Positions 34,895-43,198 of a DNA stretch of 64,000 nt are shown piece after piece. This DNA comes from CANMUM01 sp965263365 (lineage in GTDB: Bacteria > Pseudomonadota > Alphaproteobacteria > Rhodobacterales > Rhodobacteraceae). The stretch spans positions 1,922,001-1,986,000 of the forward strand of contig OZ253672.1 in the NCBI GenBank assembly GCA_965263365.1, written 5' to 3'. Under the pieces are notes generated by a model. That model did no database searches, had not been told where the DNA came from, and saw nothing but the letters and a program-made list of their open reading frames with translations. Every line of letters starts with the position of its first letter. Position 1 is the stretch's first letter. The position numbers were made by a program, and so were the translations under genes.

Positions 34895-36802
34895 TTATTT
34901 ATTTTTGTCAAGATCCTCAAAATCAGCATCCACAACATCATCATCTGAAGACGGTGCATCACCTTCCACGTCATCAGCTTGTGCGGCAGCCTCCTGTTCA
35001 CTCTTGTAAATCGCTTCACCCAGTTTCATTGAGGCTTCCATCACATCTTGTGTGCGAGCTTTGATTTTTTCACTATCTTCACTTTCAAGAGCTTCTTCTA
35101 GCGTCTTAATTGACAACTCAATCGCTTCTACAGTTGATGGATCAACTTTATCACCATGTTCAGAGATTGATTTTTGCGTCGAATGAATCAAACTCTCTGC
35201 TTGATTTTTCGTCTCTATCAACTCGCGACGCTCTTTATCCGAATCAGCGTTTTCTTCAGCATCTTGAACCATACGTTCGATATCTTCATCAGAAAGACCT
35301 CCAGAAGCTTGAATGGTGATCTTCTGCTCCTTACCGGTGCCTTTGTCACGCGCCTGAACAGATACAATACCGTTGCTATCAATGTCGAAAGTCACTTCAA
35401 TTTGAGGCATCCCACGCGGAGCAGGAGGAATTTCCTCAAGGTTAAATTGACCCAAAACCTTGTTATCATTCGCCATTTCACGCTCTCCTTGGAAAACACG
35501 AATGGTCACAGCCGTTTGATTATCTTCAGCAGTTGAGAATGTTTGAGATTTTTTAGTTGGAATTGTTGAATTTCGGTCGATCAAACGCGTAAACACGCCG
35601 CCTAAAGTTTCAATACCAAGCGAAAGCGGAGTAACGTCTAAGAGAACCACGTCTTTTACATCGCCCTGAAGTACACCGGCTTGAATCGCCGCACCCATCG
35701 CAACAACTTCATCCGGGTTCACGCCCTTATTTGGCTCTTTACCGAAGAACTTCGTAACTTCTTCGATAACTTTTGGCATACGCGTTTGTCCACCAACCAG
35801 AACGATTTCATCAATGTCACCTTTTGACAAACCCGAATCTTTAAGCGCAGCCGCGCAAGGTTTTAGTGAATTTTTGATCAAGTCTTCAACCAAACTTTCA
35901 AGTTTGGCGCGCGTTAACTTCATCACAAGATGTAGAGGTGTACTTGTCTTCGGATCCATCGAAATAAATGGCTGATTGATCTCTGTTTGATTCGCGGATG
36001 ATAATTCAATCTTGGCTTTCTCTGCAGCTTCTTTTAGGCGCTGCAAAGCCATGCGATCTTTTTTAAGATCAACGCCATTTTCTTTTTTAAACTCAGAAGC
36101 AAGATACTCAACAATACGCATATCAAAATCTTCACCGCCGAGGAAGGTGTCACCATTTGTTGACTTAACTTCAAAAAGCCCATCATCAATTTCAAGAATT
36201 GTAATATCAAATGTCCCGCCACCAAGGTCATAGACTGCAATCGTTTTGGCTTCTTTTTTATCAAGACCATAGGCAAGCGCTGCCGCGGTCGGCTCGTTTA
36301 TAATACGCAGAACTTCGAGACCTGCAATTTTACCCGCATCTTTAGTCGCCTGACGCTGCGCATCATTAAAATAGGCCGGAACTGTAATTACAGCTTGAGT
36401 CACACTTTCACCCAAATAGCTTTCAGCCGTTTCTTTCATTTTCTGCAAAATGAAGGCAGAAATTTGAGAAGGGGAATATTTCTCGCCGCTGACTTCAACC
36501 CAAGCGTCTCCATTGCCACCGTCAACAATCGAATAGGGCACCATATCCTTATCTTTTTTGACCATTGCGTCGTCAATACGGCGTCCAATCAAACGCTTAA
36601 CAGCAAAAAGCGTATTTTCAGGATTCGTAACAGCCTGACGTTTAGCAGGTTGCCCGACTAATCGTTCACTATCTTTAAATGCCACAATTGAAGGTGTTGT
36701 TCGCGCACCTTCTGAATTTTCGATTACCTTTGCTTGTCCACCATCCATTATCGCGACACACGAATTTGTGGTTCCTAAGTCAATACCAATAACCTTTGCC
36801 AT
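34895..36802 (-). CDS. dnaK: Chaperone DnaK (Hsp70)
   Basis: The 635-residue Hsp70 has the ATPase domain (IGIDLGTTNSCVAIMDGG at the start, IAVYDLGGGTFDITILE, LVGGQTRMPKV), the linker VVLLDVTPLSLGIETLGG and the substrate-binding domain with ending rich in Asp and Glu (DVEGDAPSSDDDVVDADFED), which resembles the conserved alphaproteobacterial tail. I chose ATG 36802 (MAKVIGI) with AAGGA six bases upstream; an in-frame start 12 codons earlier is less likely. It is preceded by a heat-shock promoter and followed by dnaJ and the ABC exporter. grpE is not in the window. Confidence 0.98.
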   Translation of the reverse strand: MAKVIGIDLGTTNSCVAIMDGGQAKVIENSEGARTTPSIVAFKDSERLVGQPAKRQAVTNPENTLFAVKRLIGRRIDDAMVKKDKDMVPYSIVDGGNGDAWVEVSGEKYSPSQISAFILQKMKETAESYLGESVTQAVITVPAYFNDAQRQATKDAGKIAGLEVLRIINEPTAAALAYGLDKKEAKTIAVYDLGGGTFDITILEIDDGLFEVKSTNGDTFLGGEDFDMRIVEYLASEFKKENGVDLKKDRMALQRLKEAAEKAKIELSSANQTEINQPFISMDPKTSTPLHLVMKLTRAKLESLVEDLIKNSLKPCAAALKDSGLSKGDIDEIVLVGGQTRMPKVIEEVTKFFGKEPNKGVNPDEVVAMGAAIQAGVLQGDVKDVVLLDVTPLSLGIETLGGVFTRLIDRNSTIPTKKSQTFSTAEDNQTAVTIRVFQGEREMANDNKVLGQFNLEEIPPAPRGMPQIEVTFDIDSNGIVSVQARDKGTGKEQKITIQASGGLSDEDIERMVQDAEENADSDKERRELIETKNQAESLIHSTQKSISEHGDKVDPSTVEAIELSIKTLEEALESEDSEKIKARTQDVMEASMKLGEAIYKSEQEAAAQADDVEGDAPSSDDDVVDADFEDLDKNK

Positions 36803-36878
36803 ATCCATTCCTTTTTCTTGCGAACATTCGAAAGCCAAAAAGCACCTTCGAATATCCCTTAAACTTCATCTGAAGGCT

Positions 36879-36907
36879 ATATAAGGACAGCATCAAATAG
36901 CTTCAAG
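36879..36907 (-). promoter_or_regulatory. RpoH-type heat-shock promoter of dnaK
   Basis: On the minus strand CTTGAAG (36907-36901) and CTTATAT (36885-36879) are separated so that CTTG and CTTATAT have 18 bases between them, which matches the alphaproteobacterial RpoH consensus CTTG-N17/18-CYTAT-T. It lies 77 bases before the dnaK start. Confidence 0.8.
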
Positions 36908-36935
36908 AGACAGACGTCAATTTCTTAGCCGCAGA

Positions 36936-36965
36936 ACAAAAAAAGGGCAGCAAAGCCACCCTTTA
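36936..36965 (-). terminator. Terminator of the small Asp-tailed protein gene
   Basis: On the minus strand AAAGGGTGGC and GCTGCCCTTT pair around a TTT loop, with two G-T pairs, and run into TTTTTTTG. It separates the small gene from the dnaK promoter. Confidence 0.8.
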
Positions 36966-37005
36966 TCGATTCTAAGATAACTTAGAATTAAAGACTTACG
37001 TCGAC

Positions 37006-37206
37006 TTAATCGTCGTCGTCATCGTTACCCAAAACAACAGCAGCAATCGCAGCAACAGCAACAACTGGGATAATCCAACCCAATGAAGATGGTGCGCTAG
37101 CTTCTGGCTGAGGGATAACTTCTTCAGTTACTTCAGTCGTGAATGTGCCTGCGAATGCAGTAGATGCTGCCAATACTGCAGCTGAAGTCAATGCAACTAG
37201 TTTCAT
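37006..37206 (-). CDS. Small exported or membrane protein ending in five Asp
   Basis: The 66-residue protein starts MKLVALTSAAVLAASTAFAG, a classical signal peptide with an AFA-G cleavage site, followed by a short acidic stretch (TTEVTEEVIPQPEA), one hydrophobic helix (LGWIIPVVAVAAIAAVVL) and the tail GNDDDDD. The ribosome site GGAGGACTAAA is strong and the gene has its own terminator. Similar little proteins with a signal peptide, one helix and an acidic tail are common in Rhodobacterales-type genomes, where some are labelled ferrochelatase by annotation error. No function is known. If the signal is cleaved, the acidic tail would lie in the cytoplasm. Confidence 0.8.
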   Translation of the reverse strand: MKLVALTSAAVLAASTAFAGTFTTEVTEEVIPQPEASAPSSLGWIIPVVAVAAIAAVVLGNDDDDD

Positions 37207-37400
37207 TTTAGTCCTCCAAAATAAATTGCGCGCCGAAGGCATCATGCCCACGGTCTAAGTTAATCGCCCCTAACTAAGAGCAGAAAATACAATTTCTTTC
37301 AATGGACATTTTATTCTTGATCACATTTCAGCTATTTTTTCATAAGAATTTAAAAAACTGTCTTGTTTTTGCCACGGTTTTTTAGGGAGGCCTGCCTCCT

Positions 37401-38075
37401 TTAGAGGTAATTTTGGCTTGAAAACGGTTTTTTCTGAAAAAAATCATCGGATTTTATAGGTTCAAACGCGATTCCTTCATCTACCCAAACAACATAGTCA
37501 GCCCATTCTCGAATAGTTTCGGGCTGATGACTTACAAAAATGCACGTTCTTCGCGAGTCTTTGCTGAATTCTTCAAAAAGCCTCTTACGCAAAGTGCGCT
37601 CCAATTTCGGTCCCAGTGCCGAAAATGGTTCATCGAGAAGCCACAACTTTGGACTTTGTAGAACTAACCGCGAGAGTGCCGCTCTCGCTGCCTGACCGCC
37701 AGAGACCTGCCTTGGATACCTTTTCAGTAAATCTGCAATTCCAAATTTTTCTGCACATGATTCGATTTCAACTTCAGAAGCATTTTGGCGACCCAGCCGA
37801 ATATTCTCTCTTATGGTTAGTCGAGGAAAAAGATTATGGTCCTGAAACACAATCCCAACATCTCGCTGAATAGGAGATAACTCACCAATTAACCGGCCAT
37901 CAGAAAATATTTGCCCCTTTGCAATTGGCAAGAATCCCGAAATTGCCGAAAGTATCGTCGACTTTCCGCATCCGGATGGACCAATTAGTGCAGTTATACA
38001 GCCTTGAGGAAATTTTAGATCGGCCGTCAAGGAAAATAAAGCGCGGTCAATGCGTAAATTTAATAACTCAAGCAT
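37401..38075 (-). CDS. thiQ: Thiamine ABC transporter, ATP-binding protein ThiQ
   Basis: ThiQ powers uptake of thiamine through ThiP. The 224-residue ATPase has Walker A GPSGCGKST, signature VSGGQAARAALSR, and Walker B LWLLDEPFSALG, followed by FVSHQPETIREWADYVVWVD. The D-loop reads SALG where almost all ABC proteins have SALD; this might affect dimer communication and deserves note. The start overlaps the thiP stop by eight bases (ATGCTTGA). It is the last gene of the TPP-riboswitch operon thiB-thiP-thiQ. Confidence 0.93.
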   Translation of the reverse strand: MLELLNLRIDRALFSLTADLKFPQGCITALIGPSGCGKSTILSAISGFLPIAKGQIFSDGRLIGELSPIQRDVGIVFQDHNLFPRLTIRENIRLGRQNASEVEIESCAEKFGIADLLKRYPRQVSGGQAARAALSRLVLQSPKLWLLDEPFSALGPKLERTLRKRLFEEFSKDSRRTCIFVSHQPETIREWADYVVWVDEGIAFEPIKSDDFFQKKPFSSQNYL

Positions 38076-39414
38076 AACGACGTGCCTCCCATTTCCTATG
38101 GGCCGAAACTAACGTCAACACGATCGCAATTACCGCGAGCAATTGAATCACCAAATACTGCGCCTGGTGGATTCGGTAACTCCCCATATAAGTCCATATC
38201 AGTTTTGGTATCGATTGAAATTCTGGCGGAGAAAGTAAAGGGAGCAATGCCAAATCACCCAGTGACAAAACAAATAAAACCGCTGAAATTTCTATAAACG
38301 GCCCCTTTAAGTTCGGATACCACATAACTTTAAAACGCTTAAATTTCGTATCGGCGTAAAGCTTGGAAAGCATAACTTCTTCGGCACTCATGCGTGATAA
38401 AGCCACCTGCCATAAAGTAATCGCCAGAGGTAGAAGCGTGATTGCCTGCAAAAGCGACACAATTTCCAATCCATAATCAAAAGGATTTGCGAAAGGGCGC
38501 ATAAAAAGTATGAGCCCCACAGCAAGCACAAGTGGAGAGATTGACCCCAACACCCAAACCCATCTTTCTTTATTCATTCGGAACAAAACAAACGATAAAA
38601 CATGGGCAATCACTAGTGTCATGCTTGCGAGATAAATCGATCCCTGCCAAGCTTCTAAGTCAATAATGATGCGAGACGAAAAAAAACCTTTGGCTTTCCA
38701 AAAGAGCACGATCAACGGCGACATAACGAACCCTATAATTCCCCATGCAATCAATGTCCCAAAAAATTTGAAGGATCGTGATGGGTACGGTATCTGCAAA
38801 TCAGACAACATGGTCGCTTGTTCTCCTGCCTTCCAAGGATGCGCGCAACTCACAATTACAATTCCCAAAAGAAACTGAAGAGATGCAAGCTTTACAACCA
38901 AAACCAAGTCAAAGCTATTTTTAAGTGCTGAATAGATAGAAAGCTCAATTGTCGATGATTCAGGCCCACCGCCCAAAGTTAAGACAATTGTAAAGCTAAG
39001 TGTTGCATATAAAAAAACCAGCAAGCCCGCATAGCGGGCGTTTTCAACCCAAACAACCCAATCAATTAATGAAAAAACTCTTCCATAAAGAGTCGCAAGC
39101 TTCACTTCTTGCTCTGTCCGATTTCGATAAGCGTTAATCATGATGCGCGCAACTAAAGGCACATTCAAAACCCAGTGGCAAATCAAAATGCCCAATAACC
39201 CATACACATCTAGCCCAAACCCACTTCGGCCATAGATAATCACCACACCCAAAATTACACTCAAAGGCGGCAGAAAAAACGGCAACATCGAAAACGATTC
39301 TAGGGCACCCCACGAATTGCGCACCAAATAAGCGGATAAAATACAGCCGAAAACCACGGCACCAATCGCCGATAAACTCGCCTGCAATATAGTAAAGCTT
39401 AAAACCTCAAGCAT
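38068..39414 (-). CDS. thiP: Thiamine ABC transporter permease ThiP
   Basis: ThiP forms the membrane channel for thiamine. The 448-residue protein carries two permease halves of the binding-protein-dependent type: YGLLGILICHWVLNVPLVARIM with LYGRVFSLIDWVVWVENARY, and later VSLLQAITLLPLAITLWQVALSRM with LYADTKFKRFKVMWYPNLKGPF, both containing the EAA-like loop that contacts ThiQ. About ten to twelve helices are expected. It is clearly shorter than enterobacterial ThiP (about 536). It starts 10 bases after thiB. Confidence 0.92.
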   Translation of the reverse strand: MLEVLSFTILQASLSAIGAVVFGCILSAYLVRNSWGALESFSMLPFFLPPLSVILGVVIIYGRSGFGLDVYGLLGILICHWVLNVPLVARIMINAYRNRTEQEVKLATLYGRVFSLIDWVVWVENARYAGLLVFLYATLSFTIVLTLGGGPESSTIELSIYSALKNSFDLVLVVKLASLQFLLGIVIVSCAHPWKAGEQATMLSDLQIPYPSRSFKFFGTLIAWGIIGFVMSPLIVLFWKAKGFFSSRIIIDLEAWQGSIYLASMTLVIAHVLSFVLFRMNKERWVWVLGSISPLVLAVGLILFMRPFANPFDYGLEIVSLLQAITLLPLAITLWQVALSRMSAEEVMLSKLYADTKFKRFKVMWYPNLKGPFIEISAVLFVLSLGDLALLPLLSPPEFQSIPKLIWTYMGSYRIHQAQYLVIQLLAVIAIVLTLVSAHRKWEARRYA

Positions 39415-39423
39415 TGAAATGTG

Positions 39424-40404
39424 CTACCGCAAACCTTCCATGAAGTCTTTTTTCGCACTATCGATAAATTCTTGCGACGCAGGAACCTCAATGACTGGAT
39501 AGTCACTTGGCGATGCAAATCCTTGAGGCAACTCTATCTCTGTGACAGGATACATCCAATTGTTTGCGTTGATAATTTCTTGCGCTTGTGGTGATTCGAA
39601 AAAATTTAAAAACTCTTTTGCCAAAATTATATCTGTCGCAAATTTTGTGATCGCAGCGACTTCAATCTGAATCGCATGGCCATCGCTAAATTTCGCCGCC
39701 GCAAAATCACCGTCGTCTTCCGCAATTTTATGATAGGCAGGAGAGGTCGTATATGACAAAACCATATCCGCTTCCCCTTCTAAAAACAGCGTATAACTTT
39801 CTGTCCATCCAGGTGTGACTGCCACGATTTGATCTTTAAGTGATTTCCAATAGTCTTGAGCACTATCCTCATATTTTGCCTTGACCCAAGTCACGAGCCC
39901 TAAACCTGGCGTTGATGAATCTGGATTTTGTATCACAATGCTATGACCAGAACTTGCGAGCTCTGAGAAACTCGTCGGCGGATTTTCAATTTCACTCTTA
40001 CGGTATACGAACGCAAAATGCCCCCAATCAAAGGCGCGAAAAATATCATCTGAAAACTCAATATCTGCCCCTGAAATTTCTTGTGTGCCAAGACCATGCT
40101 CAACAAATAGATCTGATTCTTTTGCACTCAAGATCAAATTTTGATCTAGCCCCATTAACACATCTGCATCAGAATTTTCGCCTTCAAGTTTCAATCGCGC
40201 AATAATCGCCGCCCCGTCTCCTGCTGTCGTAAATTTTAAGTCACAATTACAACTTTCTTCAAAAGTAGCTTCAAGCAATGGCCCCGGCCCCCATTCACCA
40301 GCAAAGCTATCATAAGTGTATACGTTTAAAACGCGGCCCGAATTGCTATTAGCGGCTATTTGAACCGCCATCGTACATAAAATTGTGGAACATAGTATTC
40401 GCAT
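39424..40404 (-). CDS. thiB: Thiamine-binding periplasmic protein ThiB
   Basis: ThiB captures thiamine or its phosphates in the periplasm for ThiPQ. The 326-residue reading begins MRILCSTILCTMAVQIAANS, a signal peptide, followed by LNVYTYDSF, FTTAGDGAAIIARLKLEG and DADVLMGLDQNLI, and later TPGLGLVTWVKAKY and VLSYTTSPAYH, all found in the ThiB/TbpA family. I chose ATG 40404 with GGAGAAAAAT directly upstream; a start four codons earlier is possible. It is the first gene after the TPP riboswitch. Confidence 0.94.
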   Translation of the reverse strand: MRILCSTILCTMAVQIAANSNSGRVLNVYTYDSFAGEWGPGPLLEATFEESCNCDLKFTTAGDGAAIIARLKLEGENSDADVLMGLDQNLILSAKESDLFVEHGLGTQEISGADIEFSDDIFRAFDWGHFAFVYRKSEIENPPTSFSELASSGHSIVIQNPDSSTPGLGLVTWVKAKYEDSAQDYWKSLKDQIVAVTPGWTESYTLFLEGEADMVLSYTTSPAYHKIAEDDGDFAAAKFSDGHAIQIEVAAITKFATDIILAKEFLNFFESPQAQEIINANNWMYPVTEIELPQGFASPSDYPVIEVPASQEFIDSAKKDFMEGLR

Positions 40405-40446
40405 ATTTTTCTCCAATATGCGGAAAAAAGGTGTAAGCTAAAATAG

Positions 40447-40524
40447 TCCTTTCCTCCGCCAGTGTTATCTGGTTCAGGTTCTACGGGTTAGATTACTCTT
40501 CTCAGCCTTTGGCACCCCGAGGAT
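40447..40524 (-). promoter_or_regulatory. TPP riboswitch (THI element)
   Basis: On the minus strand the conserved blocks occur in order: GGGGTGCCAAAGGCTGAGA, then ACCCGTAGAACCTGA, then GATAACACTGGCGGAGG. This is the thiamine pyrophosphate aptamer, which represses the downstream genes when TPP is abundant. It sits 43 bases before thiB, so control is probably at translation or a short expression platform overlapping the ribosome site. Confidence 0.97.
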
Positions 40525-40721
40525 ATTTTTTTGTAACAAAAAACGAATTTAGGATCAAGCTCAACTACAGTTTGCTCAATTACAATTTGATTGCAATTTT
40601 TCGGTTTATTCTTCGAAAACCAAAAAGTAGATCGCTCTTCCCAACCAATCCGATCTCACGTCAAAGAATTCGCTTTCACGGTTTGATCAAGCAATTTCCA
40701 AATAGGGAGTGCGCGCGCAAG

Positions 40722-41486
40722 CTAATCTAGACTGAGCATATTAGGGCCATCACTCGGCGCCCTATCTGGATCATTATGACATTCTACAAAAATAGCGGCA
40801 ACACCAACGGCAACTGCTGCGCACGCAAGAAGCAATGCGTGTTCACGATTTCCGCCCGTCGCACCATCAGCGCTCCCTGGCATCTGCGCTGAATGAGTTG
40901 CATCAAAAACCACAGGATACCCTGTTTTTGCCATCTCAGTAAGCGCACGCATATCGCTTACGAGATTTTGATAGCCAAAGGAAACGCCACGCTCACAAAG
41001 CAAGATATTTTCATTTCCACATTTGGATATTTTTTGCGCGACATATTTCATGTCTTGCGGTGCAAGGAACTGACCCTTCTTAACCATAACCGTTTTTTTG
41101 GTACGCGCGGCGGAGGCGAGTAAATCAGTTTGTCGACACAAAAATGCAGGAATTTGTAAAATATCAGCCACCTCAGCTACCGCGTCACACTGACCAACTT
41201 CGTGAACATCTGTAATAATGGGCAGTTCAAATTCTCTTTTGACTTCTTCGAGAATTCTCAACCCTTCATCGATACCAACTCCGCGCGCCGAAAAAATTGA
41301 AGTCCGATTAGCTTTATCAAATGAAGACTTAAAAATAAGTTTAACGTTATTCTTTTGGGTGATTTTTTGAATACGGTCTGCCATCATCAGCGAATGATCG
41401 CGACTTTCAATTTGACAGGGGCCCGATATCAAAGCCAAAGGTGTATCATGAGTGATTTCGAGACCATACGAACCAATTGCAACCAT
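40722..41486 (-). CDS. kdsA: 3-deoxy-8-phosphooctulonate synthase, truncated by an amber codon
   Basis: KdsA condenses arabinose 5-phosphate and phosphoenolpyruvate to Kdo 8-phosphate for the lipopolysaccharide inner core. The 254-residue reading has ISGPCQIESRDHSL, FKSSFDKANRTS, ITDVHEVGQ, LQIPAFLCRQTDLL and FDATHSAQMPG. It stops at TAG 40724-40722 right after DGPNMLSLD. In the same frame 21 more codons follow (LARALPIWKLLDQTVKANSLT) up to TGA 40656, and these align with the usual KdsA tail after DGP...LPL. Read through, the protein would be 276 residues, the normal size. So TAG most likely replaces a CAG, AAG or GAG codon. The start overlaps the kdsB stop by one base. Confidence 0.88.
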   Translation of the reverse strand: MVAIGSYGLEITHDTPLALISGPCQIESRDHSLMMADRIQKITQKNNVKLIFKSSFDKANRTSIFSARGVGIDEGLRILEEVKREFELPIITDVHEVGQCDAVAEVADILQIPAFLCRQTDLLASAARTKKTVMVKKGQFLAPQDMKYVAQKISKCGNENILLCERGVSFGYQNLVSDMRALTEMAKTGYPVVFDATHSAQMPGSADGATGGNREHALLLACAAVAVGVAAIFVECHNDPDRAPSDGPNMLSLD

Positions 41487-42276
41487 TATTCAATACCTCT
41501 CTTATGAAGCGCATCTTCGACGCGTTTCACATCCTCGGGTAAATTAACTTCCCAAAACGCACGTCCACGAGCGGCAACTTCAACACAGTCAACCCTGATC
41601 GCATTCTCTAAAAAACGCAATTGTTCTAGGCCTTCGATTTTTTCCAAACGCCCTTCTTCGAATTTCATATAAGCTTCTAAAGCTTCACGCCGATACGCAT
41701 ATAATCCAATATGAAGATGAATCTTATCTTGTGCATCCAACGAAAGCGAATCGGCGATTGGAAGAATTTCCTTTGAAAAATACATCGCTTGTCTATTGTG
41801 ATTAAATACGACAGTTGTCCCGCCAACAAGACCTTGTCTTCGGTCCTGTTTAAGCGAAGCGAGCATATCAGCATCACAAGCCATCATAGCTGTCGCAACC
41901 AAAGAGTCGCGATTTACCTTCATATGATCAATCAGCGCCTCGACAAAATCCGAGGGTATCAACGGTGCATCACCTTGAAAATTGATGATAATATCAGCAT
42001 CCGTGTGCGCTAGCAAAGACGCACAACGCTCAGTTCCATTTCGGCATAAAAAGGAGATGTGAGCACAACCGCGCCTCCAAATTTACGCACCGCTGATGCA
42101 ATATCATCATGGTCAGTTGCCACAATAACGTCATCGACATCGACGTCCTTTGCAACACGCCAACATCTTTCGACCAAAGTCAAAACTTTACCGTTTTTTC
42201 CTTTTAATCCTAATAAAGGTTTGCCCGGCAATCTTGTCGAACCCATTCGACTTGGAATGACAATGGCTGTTTTCAT
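41486..42276 (-). pseudogene. kdsB: 3-deoxy-manno-octulosonate cytidylyltransferase, frameshifted
   Basis: KdsB activates Kdo as CMP-Kdo. The N-terminal part from ATG 42276 (IVIPSRMGSTRLPGKPL, VIVATDHDDIA) is in one frame and ends after LTSPFYAE in foreign residues and a TAG. The remainder (LLAHTDADIIINFQGDAPLI to PEDVKRVEDALHKRGIE) continues in the next frame. The break is at the AAA before TGGAACTGAGCG (plus-strand TTT 42039-42041): one extra A would restore AENGTERCASLL, the expected KdsB motif (SPxxxxGTER/DR), and give 263 residues. It could be a true mutation or a base-calling error. The ATG overlaps the hslO stop by four bases. Confidence 0.88.
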
Positions 42277-43157
42277 TTTGCTTCCAAACCAACGCTTGTA
42301 GGGTCAAGCTTATAATGCGCCCCACAAAACTGACAGTCGGCGGTCACTTTTCCATCACTATCAATCATGTGCTGTATTTCTTTTTGTGAATAAATGGAGA
42401 GTGAATTTCGAACACGGTCCTCAGAGCACGGACAACCAAATTCAATCTGGCGCTCCGCATTCGTCGTCGGATCATCTTCATGAAATAGTCGGTAAACAAG
42501 TTCGGGCGAGCTAACCGCAAAATCGAGCAATTCTTCTTCTCCCATTGTTTCCATCAATACACTTGCATGCTGCATCGCAAATTCAGACGCTTGAGACTGT
42601 GAATGACCACCTTCATTGGCTAAATGCTGGATCATCATCAAACCGCCACGCCATTTATTCTTCAACACATCATAATGCACGCGCATCAAAAATTTCGTTG
42701 GAATTTGCTCAGACGCCCTAAAATACTCTTCCGCAGACAATATCAAATTGTCTTGGAGTGCGGTCATTCCTTGATAGGGTTGGGTTCCATTCTTTTGATC
42801 AATGATGACACCAAAAAAACCCGTATCAAAATTGGGCAAACCGCTCTCGCGAGCCTCTTGATTAACCCGCACATAGCCTCTCACTTTTGGATTTTCATTT
42901 TCGCCTTCAGGAGCAAAATAATCGGTCGCAAGAAGTTTAATCGCGCCCTTTGAATGCGCTTGCAAAGATAAAATTCCGCTAAGCTTAATCGAAGACGCCA
43001 TCGCAGTATTTAAAAGAAGCCCTTCTGACAACACAAATCCGACCCATTCGGGATAGTCATGTTGTCCAATCACCGAATCAAGAACTTCGGACAAGCGAAC
43101 CACACGCCCTCGAATACCAAGCTTGTTGATTTGGAAGTTCAATATTGTGTCTGTCAT
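42273..43157 (-). CDS. hslO: Redox-regulated chaperone Hsp33
   Basis: Hsp33 is a holdase switched on by oxidative stress together with unfolding. The 294-residue protein ends in the zinc redox switch: CPC, then CQFCGAHY (CxC...CxxC). The core domain has RGRVVRLSEVLDSVIGQHDYP and the linker region before the cysteines has EFGCPCSEDRV. I chose ATG 43157 (MTDTILNFQ); a GTG nine codons upstream is in frame. It is placed between the FAH-family gene and kdsB, with a four-base overlap to kdsB. Confidence 0.94.
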   Translation of the reverse strand: MTDTILNFQINKLGIRGRVVRLSEVLDSVIGQHDYPEWVGFVLSEGLLLNTAMASSIKLSGILSLQAHSKGAIKLLATDYFAPEGENENPKVRGYVRVNQEARESGLPNFDTGFFGVIIDQKNGTQPYQGMTALQDNLILSAEEYFRASEQIPTKFLMRVHYDVLKNKWRGGLMMIQHLANEGGHSQSQASEFAMQHASVLMETMGEEELLDFAVSSPELVYRLFHEDDPTTNAERQIEFGCPCSEDRVRNSLSIYSQKEIQHMIDSDGKVTADCQFCGAHYKLDPTSVGLEAK

Positions 43158-43198
43158 TTTATGGGGTTTCCTAGAGCTCTGCACGCGATCATATGGAC

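Noticed and set aside
37386..37399. GGAGG/CCTCC inverted repeat just after thiQ as a terminator
   Set aside because: The stem is only five bases and no T run follows on the thiQ strand; it also contains AGGAGG, so it may equally be an accidental ribosome-site-like sequence.
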